A DNA stretch of 64,000 nt from Kribbella flavida DSM 17836. Lineage in GTDB: Bacteria > Actinomycetota > Actinomycetes > Propionibacteriales > Kribbellaceae. The stretch spans positions 7,068,001-7,132,000 of the forward strand of contig NC_013729.1 of the NCBI RefSeq assembly GCF_000024345.1, given 5' to 3'. The notes below the pieces were generated by a model. The model ran no database searches. It had not been told where the DNA came from and saw nothing but the letters and a program-made list of their open reading frames with translations. This document shows, piece after piece, positions 45,034-54,240 of the stretch. The position numbers and the translations under genes were made by a program. How positions within the stretch are numbered: position 1 is the stretch's first letter; the number at the start of each line of letters is the position of its first letter.

Positions 45034-46046
45034 ACGCGGACCGGCGCGCGGCCGGCCAGGTAGGCGGCGACGGCCTCGGCGGCGATCGAGCCGGCCCGGC
45101 GCGCGGTCTGCCGGGTGGCGCCGGCCAAGTGCGGCGTCATCACCACGTTCGGGGCCGTCAGCAGGCGCGAGCCGGCCGGCAACGGCTCGGCCGGGAACAC
45201 GTCGAACGCCGCCGCACCCAACTGGCCCGACTCCAACGCGTCCACGGTCGCCTCGTAGTCGAGCAGGCCGCCCCGCGCGGTGTTCACCAGGACGGCGCCG
45301 CGCCGCATCCGGGCGAGCTGGTCGGCACCGATCATGCCGCGGGTCTGCTCGGTGAGCCGCGCGTGCAGGCTGACGACGTCGGACCGGCCGAGCAGCTCGT
45401 CGAGCCCGACCACCTCGGTGCCCTCGGGCGGCGAGGCCGCGTCGTACGCCGGGTCGACGACCAGCACCTTCGCGCCGAAGGCCAGCATCACCCGCGACAC
45501 CCGCTGGCCGATCGCGCCGTACCCGATCAGGCCGACGGTCGCGCCGTCGAGCTCGGACCCGCACTCGTCGTAGGCGTAGAGGTCGCTGCGCCACGCGCCC
45601 TGCTCGAGGGTGCGCTGCAGCTGCGGAAGCTTGCGCAGGGCCCCCATCATCAGGGCGACCGCGTGCTCGGCGGCGGCGACCGCGTTGCGGCCCGGGGTGG
45701 AGGCGACGGTGATGCCGCGTTCGGTGGCCGCGGGCACGTTCACGTTGACCGGACCGCCCCGGCAGCAGACCAGGAAGCGCAGGTCGGGCGCGGCCTGCAG
45801 CACCCGCTCGGTGAACGGACCCATCTGGGTGATCGCGAGCTCGACCCCCGGCAGCGCCTCGATCAGCGCGTCCTCCGCGTCGCTCGCCTCGTCCACCTCG
45901 GCCACCGGCCCGAACGGCGTGAGCGGCCACGGCAGCGTCACCTCCCGGAAGTCGAAGGTGACGTCCGGCAGCGCGGACAACGCGTCGGCGAGCAGGTCGT
46001 TGCGGACGAAGTGGTCACCGGCCAGCAGGGTCTTGACGGTTCTCAT
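45030..46046 (-). CDS. D-isomer specific 2-hydroxyacid dehydrogenase
   Basis: A 338-residue NAD-dependent enzyme of the phosphoglycerate/glycerate dehydrogenase family. The Rossmann motif is ATVGLIGYGAIGQRVSR. The catalytic set is visible: VLVNTARGGLLDYEATVDAL (Arg), FDVFPAEPLPAG (Glu region) and NVVMTPHLAGATRQT (His). It lies between a sugar kinase (four-base overlap) and GDPD. It may oxidise or reduce a phosphorylated or free sugar acid. The exact substrate is unknown. Confidence 0.9.
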   Translation of the reverse strand: MRTVKTLLAGDHFVRNDLLADALSALPDVTFDFREVTLPWPLTPFGPVAEVDEASDAEDALIEALPGVELAITQMGPFTERVLQAAPDLRFLVCCRGGPVNVNVPAATERGITVASTPGRNAVAAAEHAVALMMGALRKLPQLQRTLEQGAWRSDLYAYDECGSELDGATVGLIGYGAIGQRVSRVMLAFGAKVLVVDPAYDAASPPEGTEVVGLDELLGRSDVVSLHARLTEQTRGMIGADQLARMRRGAVLVNTARGGLLDYEATVDALESGQLGAAAFDVFPAEPLPAGSRLLTAPNVVMTPHLAGATRQTARRAGSIAAEAVAAYLAGRAPVRV

Positions 46047-47563
46047 CGAACTCCTGACGTCGTCGGGCGGGGCACGGGAGCAGTCGTCGGAGTCGTCGCC
46101 GGCCCAGGTGCGACCGGCGGGCGGTGCACGGGAGCCGGGTCCGCCCAGCGCGGCCGGGCGGCCTCGATCCGGCGCAGGTAGTGCGCGTAGCCCTCGGCGT
46201 ACTGCGCCGCGCGGTGCGGGTCGGGATCGATCTGCCGGGTCTCGGCGATCCACTCGTCGCCGACCGGGCCGAGCACGCGCTTCGCCGCGATCACCGCACC
46301 CCGGGCGGCGACCTGCGAGGCCTCCGCCGTGTGCAGCGGGGCGTTGAGCACGTCCGCGAGAATCTGCGTCCACTCGCTGCTGCGGGCTCCGCCGCCGCAC
46401 ACGGTCACCCTGCCGGTCCAGCCGGCCGCGTCGAGGCAGTGCCGCGCGGCGTACGCGATGCCTTCGCAGGTCGCGCGGACGAGGTCGCCCTGGGTGGTCG
46501 CGACCGAGATGCCGTCGAAGGTCCCGCGCGCCCGGGTGTCGACGAAGGGTGCTCGCTCGCCGGCTTCGGACAGGTAGGGCAGCACGGTGACGCCGTTGGC
46601 GCCCGGCGGGCTGTCGGTCAGCAGTTGCTGCAACTGGGAGGTGGTCGCACCGATCAGCTTGAGGACTTGGTCGAGCGCCGCCGTGCCGACCATCGCGGGC
46701 ATCGCGCGGAGCCGGACACCGGGCGTCCAGGTGCTGAGCAAGAGGCCGGCCGGTTCGCCGTGCACGGGGAGATCGCGGGTGACCACCTGGCAGGCGAGCG
46801 TCGTGCCCACGGTCAGCAGGGCGTCGCCGACCTCGGTCACGCCGGCGCCGATCGCGGCGGCCGGCAAGTCGTACGGGCCGGCCGAGACGCGGGTGCCCGC
46901 GGGAAGACCGATCGTGGTGTCGATCAGCTCACCGACCGGGCCATCCGGTGCGACCGGAGCGAGCAGGGGCTGCCAGTCGGTGAGCCCGCAGGCGGCGAGC
47001 GCCTCCGCGTCGTACTGGCCGGTGCGGGGATCGAGGAAGGGAGCGGAGGCGTCGGAGACGTCGGTCGCCCGTACGCCGGTGAGCCGCTGCATCACCACGT
47101 CCTTGCAGTACGCCGCTGTCGCCGCCCGCCCGAGGACGTCGGGCTCCTCGGCGAGCACTGCGGCCAGCAACGGTCCCGAGGCGCCGGGGAACATCCGGTT
47201 CCCGGACCGGCGGAAGACCTGCTCGGCCACGCCGTCGGCGGTCCACCGCTCCAGGATCCCGCCGCTGCGAGCGTCCAGCCAGGAGATCGCCGGCCGGACC
47301 GGCTTGCCGGCCGCGTCGACCAGCCACAGGCCGTCGCCTTGCGCGGTGACGGCCAGCAGACCGTCGTTCACTCCGGTGGCGGCGACCAGTTCCGCGACCA
47401 CCTCATTGACCGAGGCAACGATCTCGTCGGTGTCGTGCTCGAACCGGCCGGGCCCCGGACGGACCAGCCGGGTCGGCCGGGACGCCTCCGCGACCTGCCG
47501 GCCCGCCTCGTCGAAGGCGACGGCCTTGGTGACGGTTGTTCCGACATCCACCCCTACGTCCAT
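46043..47563 (-). CDS. FGGY-family carbohydrate kinase
   Basis: A 506-residue kinase. The N-terminal phosphate-binding loop is DVGVDVGTTVTKAVAF, followed by LLAVTAQGDGLWLVD. The second domain shows GDALLTVGTTLACQ and VTVCGGGARSSEWTQILADV. The last 45 residues are a Pro/Thr-rich tail. Xylulokinase- and erythritol-kinase-like enzymes share this pattern. It is the fourth gene of the DeoR cluster and overlaps the dehydrogenase downstream by four bases. A second FGGY kinase heads the same cluster, so two sugars or polyols may be handled. Confidence 0.9.
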   Translation of the reverse strand: MDVGVDVGTTVTKAVAFDEAGRQVAEASRPTRLVRPGPGRFEHDTDEIVASVNEVVAELVAATGVNDGLLAVTAQGDGLWLVDAAGKPVRPAISWLDARSGGILERWTADGVAEQVFRRSGNRMFPGASGPLLAAVLAEEPDVLGRAATAAYCKDVVMQRLTGVRATDVSDASAPFLDPRTGQYDAEALAACGLTDWQPLLAPVAPDGPVGELIDTTIGLPAGTRVSAGPYDLPAAAIGAGVTEVGDALLTVGTTLACQVVTRDLPVHGEPAGLLLSTWTPGVRLRAMPAMVGTAALDQVLKLIGATTSQLQQLLTDSPPGANGVTVLPYLSEAGERAPFVDTRARGTFDGISVATTQGDLVRATCEGIAYAARHCLDAAGWTGRVTVCGGGARSSEWTQILADVLNAPLHTAEASQVAARGAVIAAKRVLGPVGDEWIAETRQIDPDPHRAAQYAEGYAHYLRRIEAARPRWADPAPVHRPPVAPGPATTPTTAPVPRPTTSGVR

Positions 47564-47605
47564 CCGGCGCCTCCTCGTCCGTGCCCCACTGACTGTCCCG
47601 CGCTG

Positions 47606-48400
47606 CTACAGCGGTGCGACCTCCACCGTCACGCCGTGGTCCCGCAGTCCGCGCACCAGGTCTTCCGGCGTCTTCTCGTCCACCACGACCACGTCGAAGT
47701 CGGTGAGCGGTGCGAGCCGGTGCAGCGCCGTCCGCTGCAACTTGCCGTGGTCGACCAGCAGCACCTTCGTGCCCGCCGAGCGCAGCATCGCCTGCTTCAC
47801 CAGCACGATCTCCTGCTCCTGGTGGAACGCGTGCGTCGCCGAGATCGCCGACACGCTGCAGAACAGCAGATCGGTGTGCAACGCCTCGACCGCCTCCGCG
47901 CACGGCATGCCGCCGAACGAGTCGTGCGTCGCGGAGTAGATGCCGCCCAGCGCCAGCAGCGTGACGTCGCGCAGTGCCGTCAGCCGGGTGATGGCCGGCA
48001 GGAAGTTCGTTGCCACTGTCAACGGAGTGATGTCCTCGAGCAGCTCGACCAGGGCCAGCGCGCTGGTCGAGTCGTCGAGCATCACCGACATGCCCGGCTC
48101 GATCATCGCCCGGGCGTGCCGCGCGATCGCCGACTTCTCGGCCTGCGCCGTGGTCAGCCGGTAGGCGACGTTGCTCTCGAACACGCTGGTCGGCTGGGCA
48201 CTCACCCCGCCGCGATACTTGCGGACCACGCCCTGGCGCTCCAGCTCGTCCAGGTCGCGGTGCACGGTCATCACGCTCACCCCGAACGCCTCGACCAGGT
48301 CGTTCGCGGACACCGAGCCGTGCTGGACGACGTACGCCGCGATCTCGGCCTGGCGGCGGGCCGGGCGGCTCAGTTCGGCGCTGTCGCCGTCTTCGGTCAT
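47606..48400 (-). CDS. DeoR family transcriptional regulator
   Basis: A 264-residue sugar repressor. The DeoR helix-turn-helix is RRQAEIAAYVVQHGSVSAND, LVEAFGVSVMTVHRDLDELE and GVVRKYRGGVSA. The DeoRC sensor domain has MSVMLDDSTSALALVELL, LTVATNFLPAI, VLLVDHGKLQR and VVVDEKTPEDLV. Such proteins sense phosphorylated sugars. ATG 48400 overlaps the phosphatase stop by four bases, so the regulator is co-transcribed with the genes it probably controls. The palindrome at 50450-50478 is its likely operator. Confidence 0.93.
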   Translation of the reverse strand: MTEDGDSAELSRPARRQAEIAAYVVQHGSVSANDLVEAFGVSVMTVHRDLDELERQGVVRKYRGGVSAQPTSVFESNVAYRLTTAQAEKSAIARHARAMIEPGMSVMLDDSTSALALVELLEDITPLTVATNFLPAITRLTALRDVTLLALGGIYSATHDSFGGMPCAEAVEALHTDLLFCSVSAISATHAFHQEQEIVLVKQAMLRSAGTKVLLVDHGKLQRTALHRLAPLTDFDVVVVDEKTPEDLVRGLRDHGVTVEVAPL

Positions 48401-49014
48401 GCCGGGATCTCCGTTCGTACAGCGGGGACGTTGAATGCTTCGAGACCCACTGTGCCGTCCTGCCACCGCAAGCGCACCAACGCGGCCGGTCCGAGGGCCG
48501 GCAGCAGCCGGCGGTAGTCGCGCAGCTCGAGCCCGAGCACCCGGCAGGTGAGCAGCCGGATGAGCGTGTTGTGCGCGACCACGAGCACCTTGCCGCCCTG
48601 GTGCTGCCGGGCGAGCTCGTGGAACACCTCGTGCACCCGGTCCGCGGCGTGCGCGACGTTCTCGCCGCCCGGGAACGGGTTCGCCACCGGATCCAGCTCG
48701 AACGCGCGGGACACCGCCGGCGGCAGCTCGCTCAGCATCTTGCCTTCGGCCGTACCGAAGTCGACCTCGCGCAGCCGGGCGTCCAGGATCGGCTCCAGAC
48801 CGAGCGACTGGGCCGTCGGCGCGACGGTCTGCCGGGCCCGGAGCATGGTCGACGACCAGAGCGCGTCGGGCCGGAACTCCTCCGCCCAGGCCCGCAGGTA
48901 CCCCGCCTGCTGCCGGCCGACCGAGTCGATCGGCAGATCCGTGGACCCGGTGTATCGGTTGCCGTGGTGCCACTCGGTCCGGCCGTGCCGCGCCAGGACG
49001 ACGACGGTCCTCAT
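48397..49014 (-). CDS. Histidine phosphatase family protein (phosphoglycerate-mutase-like)
   Basis: A 205-residue cytoplasmic enzyme. VVVLARHGRTEWHHGNRYTG contains the RHG nucleophile; LWSSTMLRARQTVAPTAQSL the second Arg; LREVDFGTAEGKML the Glu; KVLVVAHNTLIRLL the second His. The set is complete. In the cluster it sits between an FGGY kinase and DeoR, overlapping both by four bases, and so may act on a sugar phosphate made by the kinases. Confidence 0.92.
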   Translation of the reverse strand: MRTVVVLARHGRTEWHHGNRYTGSTDLPIDSVGRQQAGYLRAWAEEFRPDALWSSTMLRARQTVAPTAQSLGLEPILDARLREVDFGTAEGKMLSELPPAVSRAFELDPVANPFPGGENVAHAADRVHEVFHELARQHQGGKVLVVAHNTLIRLLTCRVLGLELRDYRRLLPALGPAALVRLRWQDGTVGLEAFNVPAVRTEIPA

Positions 49015-50438
49015 CGGCGGTACCCCCGGCGATCCAGCTCGGCCACGAACTCGGCGTACAGGTCGTCGAGCCGTCCGGCGGGCCGCGGCTCGATCACCCG
49101 GTCGATCCGGACCATCCTGCGCGCGGTCCCGGCCACCGACGTACCGCCTGAGGCGGCCAGCACCGCCATCCCGTACGCCGGGTCCGCCGCGGCCGGAAGC
49201 TCCACCGGTACGCCGAGCACGTCGGCGCGGAGCTGGTTCCAGTGGTTGCTACGGACGGCGCCACCGGTCAGCGCGACGGATCGGGGCGGCTCGGCGCCCA
49301 GCTGCGTCAGGTGCTCGAACGCGAGGCGCTCGATGAACGCGACGCCCTGCAGCACCGCCACATACCGGTGCAGGTCGTCGGGGACGGCGCCCAGCTCGAA
49401 GCCCTGCGCGTCGGGCGCCACGAACGGGAACCGCTCACCGGGCTTGGTCAACGGGTAGATCGCGGCATCGACCGGCCCGCGCGCGGCCAGCTCCACCGCT
49501 GCCTGGTCCAGGGCATCGAGGTCGGCGCCCGGCAGCATCGTGGTGAGCGCGCCGGCGCCGGTGTTGGAGGCCCCGCCGGGCAGCCAGCCGTCGCCGTCCG
49601 GGTGCCGGTGGCTGTAGACGGCGCCACTCGGGTCGTGGATCAACTCCTTGGTGACGCCCTTGAGCACCAGCGTCGTGCCGAGCACGGAGTTCCAGGTGCC
49701 GGGGCTGAGTGCGCCGGCGGCGATCTGCGCGGCGCAGCCGTCCGTCATTCCGGCGAAAATCGGCGTACCGGCCGGGACTCCGGTGAGCTGCGCCTTCGCC
49801 GCGGAGACCGCGCCGATCCGGGTGCCCGGAAGGACGACCTCCGGCAGCAGGTCGGCCGGTAGACCCAACCGCTCGAACGCCTCCACCGGCCAGGCACCGA
49901 CCTGCGGCCGGCCGGAGCCGGCGGCAGTGAGGTCGTAGCCGGTCTTCAGCGCGTGACTGGTGTCGGTGGCCACCGGATGTCCGGCCAGATCGGCGGCGAC
50001 CACGTCCGCGCTGTGAGCGATCAGCTGTGCTCGGGGCCGCAACCACAACACCTTCGGCAACGCCCAGGTCGGCTGCATCCCGGAACCCCACCGTTCAGGA
50101 TCGGCCGCCACGATCCGCGGTACGACGTCCGCTGCACGTGCGTCGTCGTACATCAGCCCGGGCGAGACCGCCCGTCCATCCCGGTCCGTCAGCGCCACAG
50201 TCCCCGATGTGGAGCAGATCGCCAGACCCTCGACCTCAGCCCGCCCCGCGCCGGCCTGCACCACCTCCGCCAGCACCTGGCCGACGGCGGCGGTCCACTC
50301 GGCCGGATTCTGCTCGTGCCGGACTCCCTCGCGGCGGCTCGTCAGCGGGCGCGCGGCCCGGGCCAGGACGGCCCCGGCCGGATCTACCAGCACGGCTCGG
50401 ACGCTCTGCGTGCCGAGATCCACGCCGATCCACGCCAC
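49011..50438 (-). CDS. FGGY-family carbohydrate kinase, xylulokinase-like
   Basis: A 475-residue kinase that heads the DeoR cluster. AWIGVDLGTQSVRAVLVD is the phosphate loop, EGLAICSTSGTVALTDRDGR a substrate-site strand, GMTDGCAAQIAAGA and WNSVLGTTLVLKGV the second-domain glycines, and SVALTGGAVRSNHWNQLRAD the late ATP motif. GTG 50438 is supported by GGGAGG six bases upstream. The palindrome 12-40 bases upstream suggests tight repression. The sugar or polyol is not determined. Confidence 0.9.
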   Translation of the reverse strand: MAWIGVDLGTQSVRAVLVDPAGAVLARAARPLTSRREGVRHEQNPAEWTAAVGQVLAEVVQAGAGRAEVEGLAICSTSGTVALTDRDGRAVSPGLMYDDARAADVVPRIVAADPERWGSGMQPTWALPKVLWLRPRAQLIAHSADVVAADLAGHPVATDTSHALKTGYDLTAAGSGRPQVGAWPVEAFERLGLPADLLPEVVLPGTRIGAVSAAKAQLTGVPAGTPIFAGMTDGCAAQIAAGALSPGTWNSVLGTTLVLKGVTKELIHDPSGAVYSHRHPDGDGWLPGGASNTGAGALTTMLPGADLDALDQAAVELAARGPVDAAIYPLTKPGERFPFVAPDAQGFELGAVPDDLHRYVAVLQGVAFIERLAFEHLTQLGAEPPRSVALTGGAVRSNHWNQLRADVLGVPVELPAAADPAYGMAVLAASGGTSVAGTARRMVRIDRVIEPRPAGRLDDLYAEFVAELDRRGYRR

Positions 50439-50449
50439 AGCCGCCTCCC

Positions 50450-50478
50450 GATGTTAGTTCCGCTGGTAACATAACATC
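50450..50478. promoter_or_regulatory. Candidate DeoR operator upstream of the kinase cluster
   Basis: Inverted arms GATGTTA (50450-50456) and TAACATC (50472-50478) are separated by 15 bases, with a further TAACA/TGTTA element inside. The local A/T content is higher than its surroundings. Multiple TGTTA-like elements are common in DeoR-family operators. The element overlaps the expected core promoter of the cluster. Confidence 0.6.
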
Positions 50479-50640
50479 AGACTGCGATAAGTACCGCCAG
50501 TCCAGACGACGCGCGTTCCGCTGGGCGCAACAACCCGGACAGCGAGAAGCCCCGTCGTACGGCTCCTGGAACACTCCAAGACCCGGCAACAGGGCTCCAG
50601 CCAGTCGGCTCAGGTCACGCGCGGCCGCCTGAGCAGCAGG

Positions 50641-50874
50641 CTATCCGTGCATCAGCAGCAACGACCGGTCGGCGGTGGCCACCTCGAGCCGGCCGGCATC
50701 CACGGCGCCGAACGCGCCGATCGGCCCACTGGCTGGACGACCATGACGATTCACCCAGAACCCCCAGCCGGCCGGTGCGTCCGGCCACTCGGGGTCGGGC
50801 TGCCACCCGATCGGCGGACGCCAGGACGCACTCGGCGGCTCGGGCCACGTCGGAGGTGTGTTGAATCGGTGCAC
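50641..50874 (-). CDS. Small Trp/Pro-rich protein
   Basis: A 77-residue protein from GTG 50874 with GGAAAGG six bases upstream. Residues 6-40 contain repeated Pro-Trp units (PPTWPEPPSASWRPPIGWQP, then DPEWPDAPAGWGFWV). This motif is found at the cytoplasmic N-termini of many actinobacterial membrane proteins, but here no membrane helix follows. It may be a shortened relic or a small interaction protein. The gap to 50438 holds only the DeoR operator and promoter. Confidence 0.5.
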   Translation of the reverse strand: MHRFNTPPTWPEPPSASWRPPIGWQPDPEWPDAPAGWGFWVNRHGRPASGPIGAFGAVDAGRLEVATADRSLLLMHG

Positions 50875-51011
50875 GGGCGGCCTTTCCGGATCCCCAGGAC
50901 CTGATCGCGAGAAGTGTCTGACTGCTCAACGACCAGGTGAACCGAACGTCACGCCTAAATCTTCGTAAAGTCTAGGGCCCAGATCTCGATCCGCCCAGAC
51001 ACCTGCAGTAG

Positions 51012-53738
51012 TCACTCGCCACTCTGGGTGCCGACTGCCCCGGTCGGCTCCAAGGTGGGTGGGGCGTCGGGCAGAGCAGCCAACCGAGCCGCGACGCGAT
51101 GGTGGGCGACCAGGGTTTCGGCCAGCGTGTAGCCGAGCGTCCGGTAGGCCTCGAAGTCCCACTCGTCGTAGAACTGGTCGCCGGTGGAGCGGCGGGGGAA
51201 GTCGGGGTGCTCGGCGGCGTACCGCTCGACGTCCCAGCTGAGATGGCCGGTGAGCAGGGCCTTGAGGAAGAAGATCTCGGTCTTCGGCTCGTCGGCGCCT
51301 TCCGCCGGCGCCGGATGGGTGGCGATGCCATAGGCCCAGGCGCGGTCCGCGCGCGGTTTGGCCCCGCGGACCAGCGGGGACGGATCGAGGTCGATCCGGA
51401 TCCCGTGGTCCATCCGCGCCGTGGCGATCGCCTCCCCGAGGGCGTTGAAGCGGTCCTCCGGGTCGTTCGACGCGTCGATGACGATCACCTGGGCAGGTTT
51501 GCGGCGCAGCGCCTCGACCAGACCGAGGTTGTCGTAGTGGCCGCCGTCGGTGACGTAGATGCGCCGGTCGTACAAGGACGGCGCCCCGATCGCCTCGCGC
51601 AGCAGCCGGTAGGGCCCGGGCTTGTCGATCACGCTGCCGACGTACCGGCGGACCCGGGCGGGAAAGGTCGTGACCTCGGGGAACGCGGGTGTGCCGTCGG
51701 CATGGTTGTTCCAGTACGGGTTGGGCAGCCAGACGCCGAGACGCGCGTTGAGCAGGGCCAGCAGGAGCCGGACGGGACGGGTGCGGCTGTTCACCCGGCC
51801 GGTGAGCGGGCTGACCGCGGCGCCGCTGATCGCCATCGCGGCCGGCACGGTCACCTCGCGCTTCAGCATGTCCGCCTCGCGCTCGTAGTCGGCGGTCTCC
51901 CGTCGTCCGCCGGCCGGCAGCGAACGGTCGCCGACGACACCGATCCGGTCCGGGTCGAAGACGAACGGCACGCAGTCGCGCCGGCTGGGCACGAACTCGG
52001 CGTCGGACACGTTCGCCACGCCGGCGATGACGAGGCGCGGCCCACCGGTCTTCGGCTTGGCCCAGTCGGAGTACTGCAGGCGGATGCTGTAGTCCAGGCT
52101 GACGGCCGCGCCGCTCGGCGCGCGCTCGACCAGGAACGCGCGGGACAACCGCTCGCGGTAGAAGGAGTGCAGGGAGGTCCGGTTCGCGTCGGTGAGCACC
52201 TTGATCGCCAGCGCGATCGCGGCCAGGACCAGGGCGACCGACCAGTCCTCCTGGTACGACCGGTCGGTGGCGTAGCCGCCGGTCCAGCGCAGCAGGACGA
52301 TGACGGCGGCGAGCACGATGATCGCGCTGCCCACCCAGGGCGCCAGCTTGTTCCGGGCGAAGGCGACCAGGCGGCTACGCAGACCGGACTCGGCCGGGTC
52401 GGTGCTCTCCACGGCCAGCCCGTTCCACACTGTGCGGCCGAGCCCGACCAGGACCACCACCAGCGCCGAGAAGGAGGCCACCCCCTGCTTGGTCGGATCG
52501 ACCAGCGCGAGCAACGCCGAGGGCAAGCTCGGTTGGTCGGGATCGCTGCCGGGGAGCTTGCCCAGCAGGTAAAGGCCTCCTGGTACTCCGAGCAGCAGCA
52601 CGGCGACCGGGATCCCGTACCGCAGGGCGACGCCGCTGACGCTGGTCAGGACCAGGCGGACCGGGTCCGGCATGCGGGCCCAGCGGTCCCACACCTTCTC
52701 CAGCACGAACACTGCCGCGCTGACCGCGAGCAGGAAGACCGACAGGCCGACGTACCGCCAGGAGCCGTCCGGGCGCCAGTCCACGTGGAGCTGGGCGAAG
52801 CCGGGGACCACCACGCGCTGGTCGGCCAGGAACCAGCCGAGCACCCAGGCGATTGCGCGCAGCACGATGCCGATCAGCAGCAGGTTCACCACCAGGCCGA
52901 ACAGCACGGACATCGCTGCCCGGAAGGCCGCGCGGGTGCCTTGCAGCAGGTAGCGCGTCTGCCGGCGCAGTCGCGCGAGCTCTGGCGATCCCGGTCCGAA
53001 CGGGTCGGCGCTGGTCCGCCGCAGGACGTGGAACGCGGCTGCCATGTAGCCACCGCCGCTCACCCCGATCACCGTGGACGCCTTGTCGTACAGGCCTTTC
53101 TCCCGCAGGAGCTGCAGGGCGCCGAGCGAGAAGGACGCCGAACGGATGCCGCCACCGGAGCAGCAGATGACCAGCCGGTCCTGGTCCGGGCCGGCCTCCT
53201 GCTCGCGCTCGAACGTTGCCCGCGGCGACGGGTCGCGGCCGTAGAACTTTCGTTGCCCGAAGCGACTGGTGGCGAGCAGGCTGATGCCGAGCACGACCGC
53301 GCCCGCCAGCCAGATCGCGCGCATCAGCCAGCTGAACCAGCCGAGCGACAGCCCGGAGCAGGCGCCGGACAGCGCTCCCAGCTCGCCCCAGAGCAAGAAG
53401 TTCTCGGTGAGGTCGAGCGCCGCCGCGACGCAGACCACGAGCGCGCCGACCGCGGCGACCCGTTGCCAGCCCGGGAACCCGAGGAAGCGGACGTACTTGT
53501 ACGCGCGGTACCCCGCGTAGACCGCGGCGCCGACGAACAGCACGTCGACGAGCAGCGACAGCCGGCCTGGCACCTCGCAGGCGAAGGCGGAGGCGGCGTT
53601 GTCGCGCACCGCGTCGACCATCGGCTGCTGCACGACGAACAGCACGACCGCGAGCGAGAGGGTACGGGTGAAGGTGCGCCGGCGGCCGATCTGCTCGATC
53701 GACGCCTCACCCCGGCTGCCTTCCGATTCGCCTTGCAT
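51012..53738 (-). CDS. Patatin-like phospholipase with multi-pass membrane region
   Basis: A 908-residue protein. Residues about 25-155 hold three to four membrane helices. The patatin part begins with VICCSGGGIRSASFSLGALQ (oxyanion) and TVIGVSGGGYMAAAF, whose G-x-S-x-G nucleophile is S228. Several further membrane helices lie at about 275-500, interrupting the lipase fold. The acidic partner is in IYVTDGGHYDNLGLVEALR (Asp of DGG). The enzyme should hydrolyse membrane lipids from the cytoplasmic face. It is a single gene, larger and more membrane-embedded than standard patatins (about 300 residues). Confidence 0.88.
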   Translation of the reverse strand: MQGESEGSRGEASIEQIGRRRTFTRTLSLAVVLFVVQQPMVDAVRDNAASAFACEVPGRLSLLVDVLFVGAAVYAGYRAYKYVRFLGFPGWQRVAAVGALVVCVAAALDLTENFLLWGELGALSGACSGLSLGWFSWLMRAIWLAGAVVLGISLLATSRFGQRKFYGRDPSPRATFEREQEAGPDQDRLVICCSGGGIRSASFSLGALQLLREKGLYDKASTVIGVSGGGYMAAAFHVLRRTSADPFGPGSPELARLRRQTRYLLQGTRAAFRAAMSVLFGLVVNLLLIGIVLRAIAWVLGWFLADQRVVVPGFAQLHVDWRPDGSWRYVGLSVFLLAVSAAVFVLEKVWDRWARMPDPVRLVLTSVSGVALRYGIPVAVLLLGVPGGLYLLGKLPGSDPDQPSLPSALLALVDPTKQGVASFSALVVVLVGLGRTVWNGLAVESTDPAESGLRSRLVAFARNKLAPWVGSAIIVLAAVIVLLRWTGGYATDRSYQEDWSVALVLAAIALAIKVLTDANRTSLHSFYRERLSRAFLVERAPSGAAVSLDYSIRLQYSDWAKPKTGGPRLVIAGVANVSDAEFVPSRRDCVPFVFDPDRIGVVGDRSLPAGGRRETADYEREADMLKREVTVPAAMAISGAAVSPLTGRVNSRTRPVRLLLALLNARLGVWLPNPYWNNHADGTPAFPEVTTFPARVRRYVGSVIDKPGPYRLLREAIGAPSLYDRRIYVTDGGHYDNLGLVEALRRKPAQVIVIDASNDPEDRFNALGEAIATARMDHGIRIDLDPSPLVRGAKPRADRAWAYGIATHPAPAEGADEPKTEIFFLKALLTGHLSWDVERYAAEHPDFPRRSTGDQFYDEWDFEAYRTLGYTLAETLVAHHRVAARLAALPDAPPTLEPTGAVGTQSGE

Positions 53739-53884
53739 CGCCCCATGATGCGCCTCGGCCGGCGGTTACTCCAGGTGTGGGACGCAACGCGCTCAGTTGC
53801 CTTGGGCAAGACGGGGAACCAGTCCGGACCACACGCGCGTCAGAGCCGCCGTAGTTCCGACCGGATCGTGAAGAGGAGAGACCT

Positions 53885-54127
53885 GTGGGCAGCTGGGGTG
53901 ACAGGCGCAAGGAGCGGAAGTTGATCGAGGCCATCGAGGAGGCGGGGTCACAGAAGCAGAAGTGGGAGGGGGCGCAGAAGGCGGCCCGCGAAGCTCACGG
54001 TCTGCCGGGGCGGATGACGGCGATCAAGGGGGCGGCGGACGGGATCAACCGGGCCGGCCGGGCCGAGAAGGCGGCGACCAAGAAGCTGGAGAAGTTCTAC
54101 CGGAAGCAGGCCGAGAAGGACCGCTGA
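53885..54127 (+). CDS. Small highly charged protein, unknown function
   Basis: An 80-residue basic protein from GTG 53885, preceded by AGAGGAGAG. It is almost entirely helical and charged (RRKERKLIEAIEEAGSQKQK, AEKAATKKLEKFYRKQAEKD), with possible coiled-coil stretches. It lacks a membrane helix and cysteines. Divergent from the patatin gene. No family recognised. Confidence 0.55.
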   Translation: MGSWGDRRKERKLIEAIEEAGSQKQKWEGAQKAAREAHGLPGRMTAIKGAADGINRAGRAEKAATKKLEKFYRKQAEKDR

Positions 54128-54156
54128 CGGTGCGGGGTGGCGGACTGTTCGACGGT

Positions 54157-54175
54157 GATGTGAATGGTTTACATC
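54157..54175. promoter_or_regulatory. Candidate LacI-type operator upstream of the GH43-type gene
   Basis: GATGTGAATGGTTTACATC is a 19-base imperfect palindrome (GATGT...ACATC, with A/T-rich centre). It lies 65 bases before the secreted glycosidase start. Size and centre suit a LacI- or GntR-type sugar repressor. No such regulator is encoded in the neighbourhood. Confidence 0.5.
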
Positions 54176-54240
54176 GTCGGTCCTGGGTCGTAGAACGAAG
54201 GCTCGGGGATCGTCCGCCACCCGCCCGGAAGAGGTTCCGC

